This document shows, piece by piece, positions 22,779 to 32,165 of a DNA stretch of 64,000 bases (within the stretch, counting starts at the first letter, position 1; each line of letters starts with the position of its first letter). The stretch lies in contig NZ_CP053439.1 of NCBI RefSeq assembly GCF_000769405.2, forward strand, positions 3,038,001 to 3,102,000. The letters are read 5' to 3'. Both the position numbers and the translations under genes were made by a program. Below the pieces are notes generated by a model. It saw only the letters and a program-made list of their open reading frames with translations. It was not told the origin of the DNA and made no database searches. Origin of the DNA: Rhizobium brockwellii. Lineage in GTDB: Bacteria; Pseudomonadota; Alphaproteobacteria; Rhizobiales; Rhizobiaceae.

Positions 22779-22793
22779 GTTCACTATATGTTC
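22779..22793 (-). promoter_or_regulatory. LexA (SOS) box of the radical-SAM/udgX operon
   Basis: GTTC-N7-GTTC on the plus strand (GAAC-N7-GAAC on the coding strand) is an exact match to the LexA operator of Rhizobium and other alphaproteobacteria. It lies seven bases upstream of the ATG at 22772. TTGACT, 17 bases upstream of TAGTGA on the minus strand, would place the -10 element inside the box, so LexA would block polymerase binding. Confidence 0.8.
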
Positions 22794-22915
22794 TTATATG
22801 CAAAGTCAATCACGACGGTCCGATTTCTGCCCATTTTTAAGTCGCACCACCTGATATCGGGGCGAGCCGCATTTCTTTCATGCGAATTTTCTGGAAATCG
22901 GCCTTGGCGATCTGC

Positions 22916-22921
22916 TATAAG
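22916..22921 (+). promoter_or_regulatory. candidate -10 element of the greA leader transcript
   Basis: TATAAG, with TGGAAA 18 bases upstream, is a plausible promoter. It would start transcription near 22928, just before the leader terminator. Confidence 0.35.
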
Positions 22922-22943
22922 CGTCCGACTAAGATTGTGGCAC

Positions 22944-22979
22944 GGTTCCGAAGTTCCCCTTCGGGACCTGTTTTCTTTT
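22944..22979 (+). terminator. intrinsic terminator inside the greA leader (attenuator)
   Basis: GGTTCCGAAG (22944-22953) pairs over ten positions, one of them G-U, with CTTCGGGACC (22959-22968). The loop is five bases and TGTTTTCTTTTG follows. It sits 47 bases before the greA ATG, in a divergent intergenic region with no upstream gene to terminate, so it should act on transcripts heading into greA. Confidence 0.75.
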
Positions 22980-23025
22980 GTGTCAGCGCTCAACTCTGCG
23001 GACACGAAGAGAGAAGGACAGAAAA

Positions 23026-23502
23026 ATGGTTGAAAAGGTACCGATGACACAGGGTGGTTTCGTCAAGCTGCAGGAAGAGCTGCGCTGGCGTCAACAGACG
23101 GAGCGTCCCCGAATCATCGAGGCGATTGCCGAAGCCCGTGCTCATGGCGACCTTTCGGAAAATGCCGAATATCACGCCGCCAAGGAAGCCCAGAGCCACA
23201 ATGAAGGCCGCATCAGCGAGCTGGAAGACCTGACGGCGCGCGCCGAGGTCATCGACCTCACCAAGATGTCGGGCGACAAGATCAAGTTCGGCGCCAAGGT
23301 GAAGCTCATGGATGAGGACACCGACGAAGAAAAAACCTATCAAATCGTCGGCGACCAGGAAGCCGACGTCAAGGCTGGCCGCATCTCCATCTCCTCGCCG
23401 ATCGCCCGCGCGCTGATCGGCAAGGAGGTCGGCGATTCCATCGAGGTCAACGCACCGGGCGGGTCCAAGGCCTACGAGATCCTCCAGGTTTCCTGGGGCT
23501 GA
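23026..23502 (+). CDS. greA: transcription elongation factor GreA
   Basis: A 158-residue factor that enters the RNA polymerase secondary channel and stimulates cleavage of backtracked RNA. The N-terminal coiled coil carries the acidic tip in [18 protein letters not shown] (about 37-54), the catalytic pair being D and E at the tip. The C-terminal FKBP-like domain ends in [13 protein letters not shown]. The ATG at 23026 has GAGAAGGA upstream; the frame is open further 5' but would run across the leader terminator. The leader terminator suggests attenuation of greA, as known for the E. coli gene. lpcC follows after 27 bases. Confidence 0.97.
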   Translation: MVEKVPMTQGGFVKLQEELRWRQQTERPRIIEAIAEARAHGDLSENAEYHAAKEAQSHNEGRISELEDLTARAEVIDLTKMSGDKIKFGAKVKLMDEDTDEEKTYQIVGDQEADVKAGRISISSPIARALIGKEVGDSIEVNAPGGSKAYEILQVSWG

Positions 23503-23529
23503 TCGCCCGCCAGCCGCGAGACCCCTCCA

Positions 23530-24588
23530 TTGCTGGATATTCGTGACGTCGAGATCATCGCGCCCAATTTCAAGCGCCGGCTCTCCGGCGTCACGTCGAC
23601 GATCGTCCAGCTCATCCCGTGCCAGATCCGGCTCGGCATCAAGATCGCGACACTCGGCCCCGGCCTGCCCGAGGACCTGCCGAAACTGAAGTGGCGGCAG
23701 CTCCTCGGCCTCTGCCGCCCGCCAGCGCATCGCCGCCAGCGGGTCTGGCACGCGCGCCGCAACAACGAGATGGCCGTCGGCATCCTGCTTCGCCATCTCA
23801 CGCGCATGCCGCTGAAGCTTCTCTTCACCTCGGCCGCGCAACGCCGGCACACCGCCTATACGAAATGGCTGATCCGTCGCATGGACGCTGTCATCGCGAC
23901 CAGCGATCGATCCGGCTCGTTCCTGGAGGTGCCGCACACGGTCATCCAGCACGGCGTCGACCTCGCCTTGTTCCATCCGCCGGAGACCGCCGAGGACGGC
24001 ATCGCCGCCACCGGCCTGCCCGGCCGCTATCTCGTCGGCTGTTTCGGCCGCGTGCGCCATCAGAAGGGCACCGACCTTTTCGTCAAGTCGATGATCGAAC
24101 TGCTGCCGCGGCATCCCGAATGGACGGCGGTCGTCGCCGGCCGCGTGACGGCGGAGCACGTGGCATTCGCAGACAAACTCAAGGCGGATGTCGCCGCCGC
24201 CGGGCTGAACGACCGTATCCTCTTCCTCGGCGAAGTGCCTGACATCAAGGTCTGGTATCGCCGCCTGACGCTTTACGTCGCCCCCTCTCGCAACGAAGGC
24301 TTCGGCCTGACGCCGCTCGAAGCCATGGCCTCGCGGACCGCGGTGGTGGCATCGGACGCCGGCGCCTATGCCGAACTCATCGTCACGGGCGAGACGGGCT
24401 CGGTCGTCGCCGCCGGCGATGGCGAGGCGCTGACGCGGGCAATCGCGCCCTATATCGCCGATCCCGCTCTGGCAGTCGCCCATGGCGAGAATGCGCTGCG
24501 GCATGTCAGGGCGAATTTCGCGCTGGAGAAGGAAGCAAGTGCGATCGGCGCCGTTTACAACAGCCTTCTCGGCGACAATCGCAGCTGA
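23530..24588 (+). CDS. lpcC: lipopolysaccharide core mannosyltransferase LpcC (GT4)
   Basis: A 352-residue GT-B fold glycosyltransferase of family 4. The C-terminal half has the nucleotide-sugar signature GCFGRVRHQKGTDLFV and the E-x7-E motif in NEGFGLTPLEAMAS. Sequence and length match the Rhizobium leguminosarum LpcC, which adds mannose from GDP-mannose to the inner Kdo of the LPS core at the cytoplasmic face. The start is a TTG at 23530, giving MLDIRDVEIIAPN as in relatives; no strong ribosome site is visible. It lies 27 bases after greA and is probably cotranscribed with it. Confidence 0.93.
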   Translation: MLDIRDVEIIAPNFKRRLSGVTSTIVQLIPCQIRLGIKIATLGPGLPEDLPKLKWRQLLGLCRPPAHRRQRVWHARRNNEMAVGILLRHLTRMPLKLLFTSAAQRRHTAYTKWLIRRMDAVIATSDRSGSFLEVPHTVIQHGVDLALFHPPETAEDGIAATGLPGRYLVGCFGRVRHQKGTDLFVKSMIELLPRHPEWTAVVAGRVTAEHVAFADKLKADVAAAGLNDRILFLGEVPDIKVWYRRLTLYVAPSRNEGFGLTPLEAMASRTAVVASDAGAYAELIVTGETGSVVAAGDGEALTRAIAPYIADPALAVAHGENALRHVRANFALEKEASAIGAVYNSLLGDNRS

Positions 24589-24593
24589 GGCAG

Positions 24594-24625
24594 AAAAGAG
24601 AAACGGCCCGTTGGATGACGGGCCG
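24594..24625 (-). terminator. intrinsic terminator of dctA
   Basis: CGGCCCGT and ACGGGCCG (24604-24625) form an 8-bp GC stem. On the minus strand it is followed by TTTCTCTTTT, right for termination of dctA. On the plus strand the tail is not T-rich. Confidence 0.75.
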
Positions 24626-24661
24626 CTGCAGGGATTCTAAGGATAAGGGAATAGCGGCTGA

Positions 24662-25996
24662 CTATTCGGCCGGCTGCAGCCCCGCAGCCGAAGTATCCTC
24701 TCCGGTCTGGCCGCCCAGTGCCGCAGCAAGCTGTGCCGTATCCAGCTCATTTTCCCAACGTGCCACGACGATCGTCGCAACCGCATTGCCGACGAGGTTG
24801 GTCAGCGCCCGGCATTCCGACATGAAGCGGTCGATGCCGAGGATGAGCGCCATGCCGGCGACCGGCACGGAGGGAACGACGGAGAGCGTTGCGGCAAGCG
24901 TGATGAAGCCCGCGCCGGTGATGCCTGCGGCACCCTTGGAGCTCAGCATCGCCACCAAGAGCAGCAGGATCTGGTCACCCCAGGAGAGATGGATGCCGGT
25001 TGCCTGGGCAATGAACAGGGCCGCCAGCGTCATGTAGATGTTGGTGCCGTCGAGATTGAAGGAATAGCCTGTCGGAATGACGAGGCCGACGACCGAGCGC
25101 TTGCAGCCGGCCTTTTCCATCTTGTTCATCAGCCCCGGAAGTGCGGCCTCCGAAGACGAGGTGCCGAGGACCAACAGCAGTTCTTCCTTGATGTAGCGCA
25201 GCAGCGCCACGATCGAGAAGCCGTTGTAACGGGCGACGGCGCCGAGAACGACGAGGACGAAGAGCAGAGAGGTGAGGTAGAAGGTGCCGATCAGCATGGC
25301 GAGATTGGCAATCGATCCGACGCCGTACTTGCCGATGGTGAATGCCATGGCGCCGAAGGCACCGATGGGGGCAGCCTTCATCAGGATGGCGACGAGCTTG
25401 AACACGGGCGCCGTCAGGGCATTGAGGAAATTGACGACCGGTTCGCTCTTTTCGCCGACCATGGCGAGCGCGATGCCGAAGAGCACCGAGAAGAACAGCA
25501 CCTGCAGAATATCGCCATCGGCAAAGGCACCGACGATCGTGGTCGGGATGATGTTGGTCAGGAAACCGACGATGCTCTGCTCATGCGCCTTTGCAGCGTA
25601 GCCGGCGACGGCGGCCGGATCCAGCGAGGCAGGATCGATGTTCATGCCGGCGCCGGGCTGGACGACATTGGCGACGATCAGGCCAATGATGAGCGCCAAT
25701 GTCGAGAATGTCAGGAAGTAAAGCATCGCCTTACCGGCGACGCGGCCGACCTTCTGCAGGTCGCTCATGCCGGCAATGCCGGTCGCAACCGTCAGGAAGA
25801 TGACCGGTGCGATGATCATCTTGACGAGCTTGATGAAGGCATCGCCGAGCGGCTTCAGCTGGGTGCCGAATTCGGGATAGAAATGGCCGAGAAGGATACC
25901 CGCAGCGATGGCCACGAGAACCTGAACGTAAAGATGGCTATAAAAGGGCTTCTTGCCCTTGCTGCCTGCGACTGCATCGAGTGGTGCTGCGATCAT
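24662..25996 (-). CDS. dctA: C4-dicarboxylate transport protein DctA
   Basis: A 444-residue member of the dicarboxylate/amino acid:cation symporter (DAACS, GltPh fold) family. Eight membrane helices and two re-entrant hairpins are expected; the conserved serine-rich hairpin [17 protein letters not shown] and the helix 7 motif [15 protein letters not shown] are present. It imports succinate, fumarate and malate with protons, which is essential for nitrogen-fixing rhizobia in nodules. A strong ribosome site AGGAGGA precedes the ATG. It is transcribed divergently from dctB-dctD from a sigma-54 promoter at 26089-26104. Confidence 0.98.
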   Translation of the reverse strand: MIAAPLDAVAGSKGKKPFYSHLYVQVLVAIAAGILLGHFYPEFGTQLKPLGDAFIKLVKMIIAPVIFLTVATGIAGMSDLQKVGRVAGKAMLYFLTFSTLALIIGLIVANVVQPGAGMNIDPASLDPAAVAGYAAKAHEQSIVGFLTNIIPTTIVGAFADGDILQVLFFSVLFGIALAMVGEKSEPVVNFLNALTAPVFKLVAILMKAAPIGAFGAMAFTIGKYGVGSIANLAMLIGTFYLTSLLFVLVVLGAVARYNGFSIVALLRYIKEELLLVLGTSSSEAALPGLMNKMEKAGCKRSVVGLVIPTGYSFNLDGTNIYMTLAALFIAQATGIHLSWGDQILLLLVAMLSSKGAAGITGAGFITLAATLSVVPSVPVAGMALILGIDRFMSECRALTNLVGNAVATIVVARWENELDTAQLAAALGGQTGEDTSAAGLQPAE

Positions 25997-26088
25997 GATG
26001 TCCTCCTAATGGCTCGTCCGGAACGAACTCCGGCCTCCCGAGCCGTTCGCTTCAAGTCCAACAGCTCAGCCGTTGTTGCCACCTCCTT

Positions 26089-26104
26089 CGCAATCGGCGT
26101 GCCA
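26089..26104 (-). promoter_or_regulatory. sigma-54 (-24/-12) promoter of dctA
   Basis: On the minus strand the text is TGGCACG-CCGA-TTGCG, a perfect match to the RpoN consensus TGGCACG-N4-TTGC. It lies 93 bases before the dctA ATG. RpoN promoters need an activator, here DctD bound at the upstream sites. Confidence 0.92.
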
Positions 26105-26180
26105 GTTTTAAGCCGCCTCTTCAACGGATTGAATTTATTAAGGAAAAATTTACGGGACTGCTGATGGGTTAATTAAGCAA

Positions 26181-26201
26181 TGCGGAAATCCGCACAAATC
26201 C
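26181..26201. promoter_or_regulatory. DctD upstream activator site 1
   Basis: Inverted repeat TGCGGA-AA-TCCGCA (26181-26194), followed by CAAATCC. It lies about 80 bases upstream of the sigma-54 promoter, where DctD enhancer sites occur in rhizobia. Confidence 0.75.
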
Positions 26202-26212
26202 ATTTGCGTTTC

Positions 26213-26234
26213 GTGCAGAAAAATGCACAAATCC
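26213..26234. promoter_or_regulatory. DctD upstream activator site 2
   Basis: GTGCA-GAAAAA-TGCAC (26213-26228) runs into the same GCACAAATCC seen in site 1, shifted by exactly 33 bases, about three helical turns. The dctB start codon at 26223 lies inside this site. Confidence 0.7.
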
Positions 26235-28091
26235 GCCATGTCCGTGTCGCAGAAATTGTGGCCTTCCCTACCCGTGCAACACCGCATCCGCCGGATGTCG
26301 TGGGCCTATGCCGTGCTCGCCCTCGTCGCTGTCGTCGCAAGCCTGTGGGCCAGCGGCGAGATCGGCCGGCACCGGGCGGAGGCTGCCCTCGAGGAACAGG
26401 CCCGCATGGATGCGAGGCTGAATGCGGCTTTGCTGCGCACGGTTCTCGAAAAATACCGGGCGCTTCCCTTCGTGCTGTCACAGGATACCGCACTCGCCGC
26501 GGCACTGGCAGGCAGCGATGTCGGCACGTTCGACCGGCTCAGTCAGAAGCTGGAAATGCTGGCAGCGGGCACGAGGGCCGCCGTCATCTATGTCATCGAC
26601 AAGGACGGCATGGCGGTTTCGGCCAGCAACTGGCGCGAGCCGACGAGCTTCGTCGGCAACGACTACCGATTCCGGGAGTACTTTCAGGGGGCGGTCGAAC
26701 GAGGATGGGCCGAGCACTTCGCGCTCGGCACGGTCAGCAAGAAACCGGGTCTCTATATCTCCCAGCGGATTTCGGGCAGCAATGGCCTGCTGGGTGTCGT
26801 CGTGGTCAAGGTCGAATTCGACGACGTCGAGGCGGATTGGAACGCCTCGGGGACCCCATCCTACGTCGTTGACGAGCGCGGCATTGTCCTCATCACCAGT
26901 CTTCCGTCATGGCGGTTCATGACGATCGGCCGGATCGCCGAAGACCGGCTGACGGCGATCCGCGAAAGCCTTCAATTCGGCGCTGCGCCACTTCAACCCC
27001 TGCCTCTCGACATGGTTCGAAACCTCGGCGAAGGGCTCGATGTCGTCGAGATCGTCATGCCCGGCGATGCCGGGAAAACCAGGTTTCTCGATGTCGCAAC
27101 GTCGGTGCCGGCGACCGGATGGCATTTGCAGCATCTCGTGGCGCTAGGGCCGTCCGTCGATGCGGGGATTCGCGAAGCCCGCATGCTGGCCTTGCTCATG
27201 CTCTTGCCACTGCTGGCCGGAGCAGCCTTCCTGTTGCGCCGTCGCCATGTGATCACCCAGCGCATCTCCCGCGAACAGCAAGCTCGAGAGGAACTGGAAC
27301 GGCGTGTGAGCGAGCGCACACTGGATCTCAGCCAGGCGCGGGATCGGCTGCAGGCTGAAATCATCGGCCACAAGAGCACGGAGCAGAAGCTGCAGGCCGT
27401 ACAACAGGATCTGGTGCAGGCCAACCGGCTGGCCATTCTGGGTCAGGTGGCCGCCGGCGTCGCTCATGAGATTAACCAGCCAGTGGCGACCATCCGTGCC
27501 TATGCGGATAACGCCCGCACCTTCCTCGATCGCGGCCAGACGGCGCCTGCCGGCGAAAATCTCGAAAGCATCGCGGCTCTGACGGAGCGCATCGGTTCGA
27601 TCACCGAGGAGCTGAAGACCTTTGCTCGCAAAGGCCGTGGCAGCGCTGAACCAACCGGACTGAAAGACGTCATCGAGGGGGCGGTGATGCTGTTGCGCAG
27701 CCGGTTTGCCGGCCGCATGGATACGCTCGACATCGACCTGCCGCCCGACGAACTGCAGGTGATGGGAAACCGGATTCGTCTCGAGCAGGTGCTCATCAAC
27801 CTGCTTCAGAACGCCCTGGAGGCGGTGGCGCCGAAGGCCGGAGAGGGGCGCGTCGAGATCAGAACATCAACCGATGCAGGGATGGTAACGGTAACGGTCG
27901 CCGACAACGGCCCCGGTATTCCGCCTGATATTCGCAAAGGCTTGTTCACGCCGTTCAATACCTCGAAGGAAAGCGGTCTCGGCCTTGGCCTCGTCATCTC
28001 CAAGGATATCGTCGGCGACTATGGTGGCCGGATGGAGGTTGCAAGCGACAGCGACGGAACCCGGTTCATCGTTCAGTTGAGGAAGGCTTGA
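26223..28091 (+). CDS. dctB: C4-dicarboxylate sensor histidine kinase DctB
   Basis: A 622-residue membrane sensor. Two membrane helices (about 28-44 and 321-338) bracket a periplasmic double-PAS sensor (about 47-320; dicarboxylate-pocket region [19 protein letters not shown]). A coiled coil (about 350-400) leads to the HisKA domain with phospho-acceptor H415 in [18 protein letters not shown]. The ATPase has N box [11 protein letters not shown]1 DNGPGIP and G2 [10 protein letters not shown]. It detects succinate-type acids and phosphorylates DctD. The ATG at 26223 overlaps an activator site; an alternative ATG at 26238 would begin MSVSQKLW. Neither has a clear ribosome site, implying weak translation. 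dctD follows after four bases. Confidence 0.97.
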   Translation: MHKSAMSVSQKLWPSLPVQHRIRRMSWAYAVLALVAVVASLWASGEIGRHRAEAALEEQARMDARLNAALLRTVLEKYRALPFVLSQDTALAAALAGSDVGTFDRLSQKLEMLAAGTRAAVIYVIDKDGMAVSASNWREPTSFVGNDYRFREYFQGAVERGWAEHFALGTVSKKPGLYISQRISGSNGLLGVVVVKVEFDDVEADWNASGTPSYVVDERGIVLITSLPSWRFMTIGRIAEDRLTAIRESLQFGAAPLQPLPLDMVRNLGEGLDVVEIVMPGDAGKTRFLDVATSVPATGWHLQHLVALGPSVDAGIREARMLALLMLLPLLAGAAFLLRRRHVITQRISREQQAREELERRVSERTLDLSQARDRLQAEIIGHKSTEQKLQAVQQDLVQANRLAILGQVAAGVAHEINQPVATIRAYADNARTFLDRGQTAPAGENLESIAALTERIGSITEELKTFARKGRGSAEPTGLKDVIEGAVMLLRSRFAGRMDTLDIDLPPDELQVMGNRIRLEQVLINLLQNALEAVAPKAGEGRVEIRTSTDAGMVTVTVADNGPGIPPDIRKGLFTPFNTSKESGLGLGLVISKDIVGDYGGRMEVASDSDGTRFIVQLRKA

Positions 28092-28095
28092 GGTC

Positions 28096-29442
28096 ATGGA
28101 CACACTTATGCCCGTTGCGCTGATCGACGACGACAAAGATCTGCGCCGCGCCACCGCGCAGACGCTCGAACTCGCCGGATTCTCCGTTTCCGCCTATGAT
28201 GGTGCGAAAGCCGCGCTGGCGGATCTGCCGGCGGACTTTGCCGGCCCCGTCGTCACCGATATCCGCATGCCGGAGATCGACGGACTGCAGCTCTTCGCCA
28301 CGCTGCAAGGCATGGATGTCGACCTACCGGTGATCCTTATGACCGGCCACGGCGATATTCCCATGGCCGTTCAGGCGATCCAGGACGGCGCCTATGATTT
28401 CATCGCCAAGCCCTTCGCAGCCGATCGGCTCGTGCAGAGCGTGCGTCGCGCAAGCGAGAAGCGGCGGCTTGTTCTGGAAAACCGCATGCTGCGGAAGGCA
28501 GCCGAAGATGCGCAGGAGAATTTGCCGCTGATCGGCCAGACGCCTGTCATGGAAAACCTCAGAAACATCCTTCGGCACATCGCCGATACCGATGTGGATG
28601 TGCTCGTCGCCGGCGAAACGGGCAGCGGCAAGGAAGTGGTTGCCCAGATCCTGCATCAATGGAGCCACCGTCGGAAGGGCAATTTCGTGGCGCTGAACTG
28701 TGGCGCCCTGCCCGAAACCGTCATCGAAAGTGAGCTGTTCGGCCACGAGGCCGGCGCCTTTACCGGCGCTCAGAAGCGCCGCACGGGCCGCATCGAACAC
28801 GCAAGCGGCGGCACGCTTTTCCTCGACGAAATCGAAAGCATGCCGGCCGCCACGCAGGTGAAGATGCTGAGGGTACTGGAGATGCGAGAGATCACGCCGC
28901 TCGGCACCAATGAGGTGCGCCCCGTCGATCTTCGCGTCGTCGCGGCTGCGAAGATCGACCTCGGGGATCCCTCGGTGCGCGGCGATTTTCGCGAGGATCT
29001 CTATTACAGGCTGAATGTCGTGACGATCTCCATTCCGCCGCTGAGAGAACGTCGCGACGATATTCCGCTGCTGTTTTCCCACTTCGCCGCTCGCGCCGCG
29101 GAGCGCTTCCGTCGCGATGTCCCGCCGCTTTCACCCGACGTGCGGCGGCATCTCGCCTCGCACACATGGCCGGGCAATGTCCGCGAGCTCTCGCATTATG
29201 CCGAACGCGTGGTGCTTGGGGTGGAAGGCTGCGGAGCGGCAGCGGTCCCTCCGCAGCCAACGGATGCGACGCTTCCCGAACGGCTGGAACGCTACGAGGC
29301 GGAGATCATTCGCGACGCGCTGTCGGCCAATGACGGCGACGTCCGCCGCACCATCGAGGCGCTCGGCATTCCGAGAAAGACGTTTTATGACAAACTTCAG
29401 CGCCACGGCATCAACCGGGGCGGCTATATCTCGCGCAAGTAG
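28096..29442 (+). CDS. dctD: C4-dicarboxylate response regulator DctD (sigma-54 activator)
   Basis: A 448-residue NtrC-family activator. The receiver domain (1-125) has phospho-acceptor D55 in VVTDIRMPE. The central AAA+ domain has Walker A GETGSGKE (173-180), the sigma-54 contact loop GAFTGA (220-225) and Walker B LFLDEI (241-246). The C-terminal Fis-type helix-turn-helix (about 400-445; [25 protein letters not shown]) binds the sites at 26181-26234. When phosphorylated by DctB it opens the RpoN promoter of dctA. It is cotranscribed with dctB. Confidence 0.97.
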   Translation: MDTLMPVALIDDDKDLRRATAQTLELAGFSVSAYDGAKAALADLPADFAGPVVTDIRMPEIDGLQLFATLQGMDVDLPVILMTGHGDIPMAVQAIQDGAYDFIAKPFAADRLVQSVRRASEKRRLVLENRMLRKAAEDAQENLPLIGQTPVMENLRNILRHIADTDVDVLVAGETGSGKEVVAQILHQWSHRRKGNFVALNCGALPETVIESELFGHEAGAFTGAQKRRTGRIEHASGGTLFLDEIESMPAATQVKMLRVLEMREITPLGTNEVRPVDLRVVAAAKIDLGDPSVRGDFREDLYYRLNVVTISIPPLRERRDDIPLLFSHFAARAAERFRRDVPPLSPDVRRHLASHTWPGNVRELSHYAERVVLGVEGCGAAAVPPQPTDATLPERLERYEAEIIRDALSANDGDVRRTIEALGIPRKTFYDKLQRHGINRGGYISRK

Positions 29443-29473
29443 TTGGCGATGACGGTCTATCTGCCGAGTGGCT

Positions 29474-29941
29474 TTAGACTTCCACCAGTCCCAGCTTCTT
29501 CACCTGCCGGATCGTCAGCATGGTGCGCACGGTATCGACATGTTCGTTCGCCGTCAGCACCTCGATAACGAAATCCTGGAAGCGGGTGAGATTCTCCGCC
29601 ACGCAATGCAGCAGGAAATCGCTGTCGCCGGAAACCATCCAGGCCTGGCGCACCAGCGGCCATTCGGCGGTGGCAGCGGCGAAGGCTTTGAGATTTCCCT
29701 CCGACTGGTGCTTGAGGCCGACCATGCAGAAAGCGACGAGGTCGAAGCCAAGCTTCGGGCTGTTTAGCATCGCGTGGTAGCCCTCGATGATACCGGCTTC
29801 CTCGAGCTTGCGCACCCGGCGCAGGCAAGGCGGCGCCGAGATGCCGACGCGATCGGCAAGCTCCACATTGGTCATGCGGCCGTCGGCCTGCAGCTCCCGG
29901 AGGATCTTTATGTCGATGACGTCGAGTTCCGCACGACCCAC
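29474..29941 (-). CDS. lrp: Lrp/AsnC family transcriptional regulator
   Basis: A 155-residue regulator from the GTG at 29941, which has AGAAAGG at good spacing; the frame is open to 30001 but the extra residues do not fit the family. The N-terminal winged helix (LDVIDIKILRELQADGRMTNVELADRVGISAPPCLRRVRKLEEAGII) binds DNA. The C-terminal RAM/Lrp_AsnC_ligand domain (about 75-150) has the amino-acid-sensing Gly-Asp strand (VSGDSDFLLH). It is divergent from trxB, a neighbourhood common in rhizobia. Confidence 0.93.
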   Translation of the reverse strand: MGRAELDVIDIKILRELQADGRMTNVELADRVGISAPPCLRRVRKLEEAGIIEGYHAMLNSPKLGFDLVAFCMVGLKHQSEGNLKAFAAATAEWPLVRQAWMVSGDSDFLLHCVAENLTRFQDFVIEVLTANEHVDTVRTMLTIRQVKKLGLVEV

Positions 29942-30171
29942 ATCATTGCCTTTCTTTAATTCTCCGCGGGGAGCTTCTATATAAAGCCGCGGAATACGCA
30001 AGAAAGTTTCACGCCGCTAACGGATTCTTGCACATCCGGGCGATTTGCCTTGTTGGTAACGCAAGGCTGCCCTTGAATAAAAGCATTGGACGTTCATAAA
30101 TGGCGCAGGGACGCGAAACGGCCGCAATCGCTATTTAGCCGCCGCCCTCCTGCCAGTCGAAAGGAAATGAC

Positions 30172-31146
30172 ATGCCCGCCCGCCATACGAAGGTGCTCAT
30201 CATCGGTTCCGGACCTGCGGGCTATACCGCCGCGGTCTATGCCGCGCGCGCCATGCTGAAACCGGTTTTGATCGCCGGTCTCGAACAGGGCGGCCAGTTG
30301 ATGATCACCACCGATGTCGAGAACTATCCGGGCTTTGCCGATCCAATCCAGGGTCCCTGGTTGATGGAACAGATGCTGCAGCAGGCAAAACATGTCGGCG
30401 CCGAGATCGTCAACGACCTCGTGACCGAAGTCGACATGAATCAGCGTCCTTTCGTCGCCCGCACCGACAGCGGCCAGGTCTGGACCGCCGATACGCTGAT
30501 CATCGCCACCGGCGCCAAGGCCAAGTGGCTCGGCATCGAGAGCGAGCAGCATTTCCAGGGCTTCGGCGTTTCGGCCTGCGCCACCTGCGACGGTTTCTTC
30601 TATCGCAACAAGGATGTGATCGTGGTTGGCGGCGGCAACAGCGCCGTCGAAGAGGCGCTCTATCTCTCCAACATCGCCAAGTCGGTCACATTAGTGCACC
30701 GCCGCGACTTCTTCCGAGCCGAGAAGATCCTGCAGGAGCGCCTTTTCTCCAAGGACAATGTCAAGGTCCTCTGGAATACCGAAGTGGCCGAGATAACAGG
30801 CACTCCGGCCAAGCCGCCGATGCCGCAATCCGTATCCGGCGCGCGCCTGCGCGACGTCAGAACCGGCACGATCACCGACATGGTGATCGATGGCGTCTTC
30901 GTCGCCATCGGCCATGCGCCGGCAACCGAGCTCTTCAAAGACAAGCTGAAGCTGAAGGACAATGGTTATCTCTGGACCGCGCCGGATTCGACTGCAACCA
31001 GCCTGGACGGCGTCTATGCCGCGGGCGACGTGACGGATGACACGTTCCGCCAGGCGATCACTGCCGCCGGCCTGGGGTGCATGGCAGCGCTTGAAGCCGA
31101 GCGATATCTGACGGGCCACATGCCCGTCGCCGTGGCCGCGGAGTAA
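30172..31146 (+). CDS. trxB: thioredoxin reductase TrxB
   Basis: A 324-residue flavoenzyme that passes electrons from NADPH to thioredoxin. The FAD site is IIGSGPAGYTAAVYAARA (10-27), the redox pair is C136-AT-C139 in SACATCDGFFY, the NADPH fold is VVGGGNSAVEEALYLSN (about 151-167) and the second FAD motif is YAAGDVTDDTFRQAITAAG. The start has AAAGGAAA upstream. lsrB follows seven bases after the stop, and in Sinorhizobium lsrB likewise sits beside trxB. Confidence 0.97.
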   Translation: MPARHTKVLIIGSGPAGYTAAVYAARAMLKPVLIAGLEQGGQLMITTDVENYPGFADPIQGPWLMEQMLQQAKHVGAEIVNDLVTEVDMNQRPFVARTDSGQVWTADTLIIATGAKAKWLGIESEQHFQGFGVSACATCDGFFYRNKDVIVVGGGNSAVEEALYLSNIAKSVTLVHRRDFFRAEKILQERLFSKDNVKVLWNTEVAEITGTPAKPPMPQSVSGARLRDVRTGTITDMVIDGVFVAIGHAPATELFKDKLKLKDNGYLWTAPDSTATSLDGVYAAGDVTDDTFRQAITAAGLGCMAALEAERYLTGHMPVAVAAE

Positions 31147-31168
31147 GATCGGCATGAGGGGTGGGGGA

Positions 31169-32065
31169 ATGCCATTGGATTGGGACAAGCTGCGTATTTT
31201 TCACGCAGCTGCCGAGGCGGGTTCGTTCACGCATGCGGCGGATAAACTGCATCTGTCCCAATCCGCCATCAGCCGCCAGGTCAGCGCGCTGGAGCACGAT
31301 GTCGGCACCAAGCTGTTTCACCGCCATGCGCGCGGCCTGATTCTGACGGAACAGGGCGAGCTGCTTTACCGCACCGCCCATGACGTGCTGCTGAAGCTCG
31401 AAACCGTGAAGATGCAGCTTACCGAAACGACGGAAACCCCGTCTGGCAAACTGCGCGTCACCACGACGGTCGGTCTCGGCCAGGGCTGGCTGACCGACAA
31501 GATCCAGGAATTCCTGCAGCTTTATCCCGATGTGCAGATCCAGCTGATCCTCGACAATGAGGAAGTGGATGTGAACATGCGTCATGCCGACTGCGCGATC
31601 CGCCTGCGCCAGCCGCAACAGTCCGACCTCATCCAGCGCAAGCTCTTCACCGTGCACATGCATGTCTATGCGGCCCCGTCCTACATCAACCGCCACGGCG
31701 AACCGCAGAAGGTCGAGGATCTCGACAATCACCGCATCATCACTTTCGGTGAGCCGGCGCCGAGTTACCTGCTCGATGTCAACTGGCTTGAGGTCGCCGG
31801 CCGCTCATCCGACAACAAGCGTATTCCGCATCTGCAGATCAACAGCCAGACCTCGATCAAGCGCGCCGCCCTGCTCGGCATCGGCGTCGCCTGCCTGCCG
31901 GATTACATCGTCGGCCGCGACCCAGGCCTGATTCAGCTGGCGATCAATGCCGACGTACCCTCCTTCGACACCTATTTCTGCTATCCCGACGAGATAAAGA
32001 ACGCCGCCAAGCTGAAAGCCTTCCGCGATTTCATCGTCAGCAAGGCCAGAAACTGGAACTTTTAA
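31169..32065 (+). CDS. lsrB: LysR family regulator LsrB/VtlR
   Basis: A LysR regulator of 298 residues from the ATG at 31169 (MPLDWDKLRIFHAAAEAG); an upstream in-frame ATG at 31154 would add five residues. The helix-turn-helix (SFTHAADKLHLSQSAISRQVSALEHDVGTKLFHRHARG) and the effector domain with its characteristic NSQTSIKRAALLGIGVACLPDYIVG closely match LsrB of Sinorhizobium and VtlR of Agrobacterium/Brucella. Those proteins control redox response, LPS and attachment traits and activate an AbcR-family small RNA. Two AbcR-type RNAs lie directly downstream here, so the regulator and its likely target are neighbours. Confidence 0.93.
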   Translation: MPLDWDKLRIFHAAAEAGSFTHAADKLHLSQSAISRQVSALEHDVGTKLFHRHARGLILTEQGELLYRTAHDVLLKLETVKMQLTETTETPSGKLRVTTTVGLGQGWLTDKIQEFLQLYPDVQIQLILDNEEVDVNMRHADCAIRLRQPQQSDLIQRKLFTVHMHVYAAPSYINRHGEPQKVEDLDNHRIITFGEPAPSYLLDVNWLEVAGRSSDNKRIPHLQINSQTSIKRAALLGIGVACLPDYIVGRDPGLIQLAINADVPSFDTYFCYPDEIKNAAKLKAFRDFIVSKARNWNF

Positions 32066-32115
32066 ACCTGGTTTTATTGATGAATTGCCGACTATGCAGA
32101 ACGTGCATGACTGGC

Positions 32116-32124
32116 ATGCACAAA
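32116..32124 (+). promoter_or_regulatory. conserved upstream motif of AbcR copy 1
   Basis: ATGCACAAA lies exactly 50 bases before the AGCTGATGCA block of the first small RNA. The identical motif lies at the same distance before copy 2. It is a candidate LsrB/VtlR contact site. Confidence 0.5.
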
Positions 32125-32165
32125 TGAGGGTTGCCGTTTGCCCATTAAACCACCATATCGCACAT

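Noticed and set aside
22782..22784. GTG start for the radical-SAM gene
   Set aside because: It lies inside the LexA box and has no ribosome site; ATG at 22772 is preferred, though not proven.
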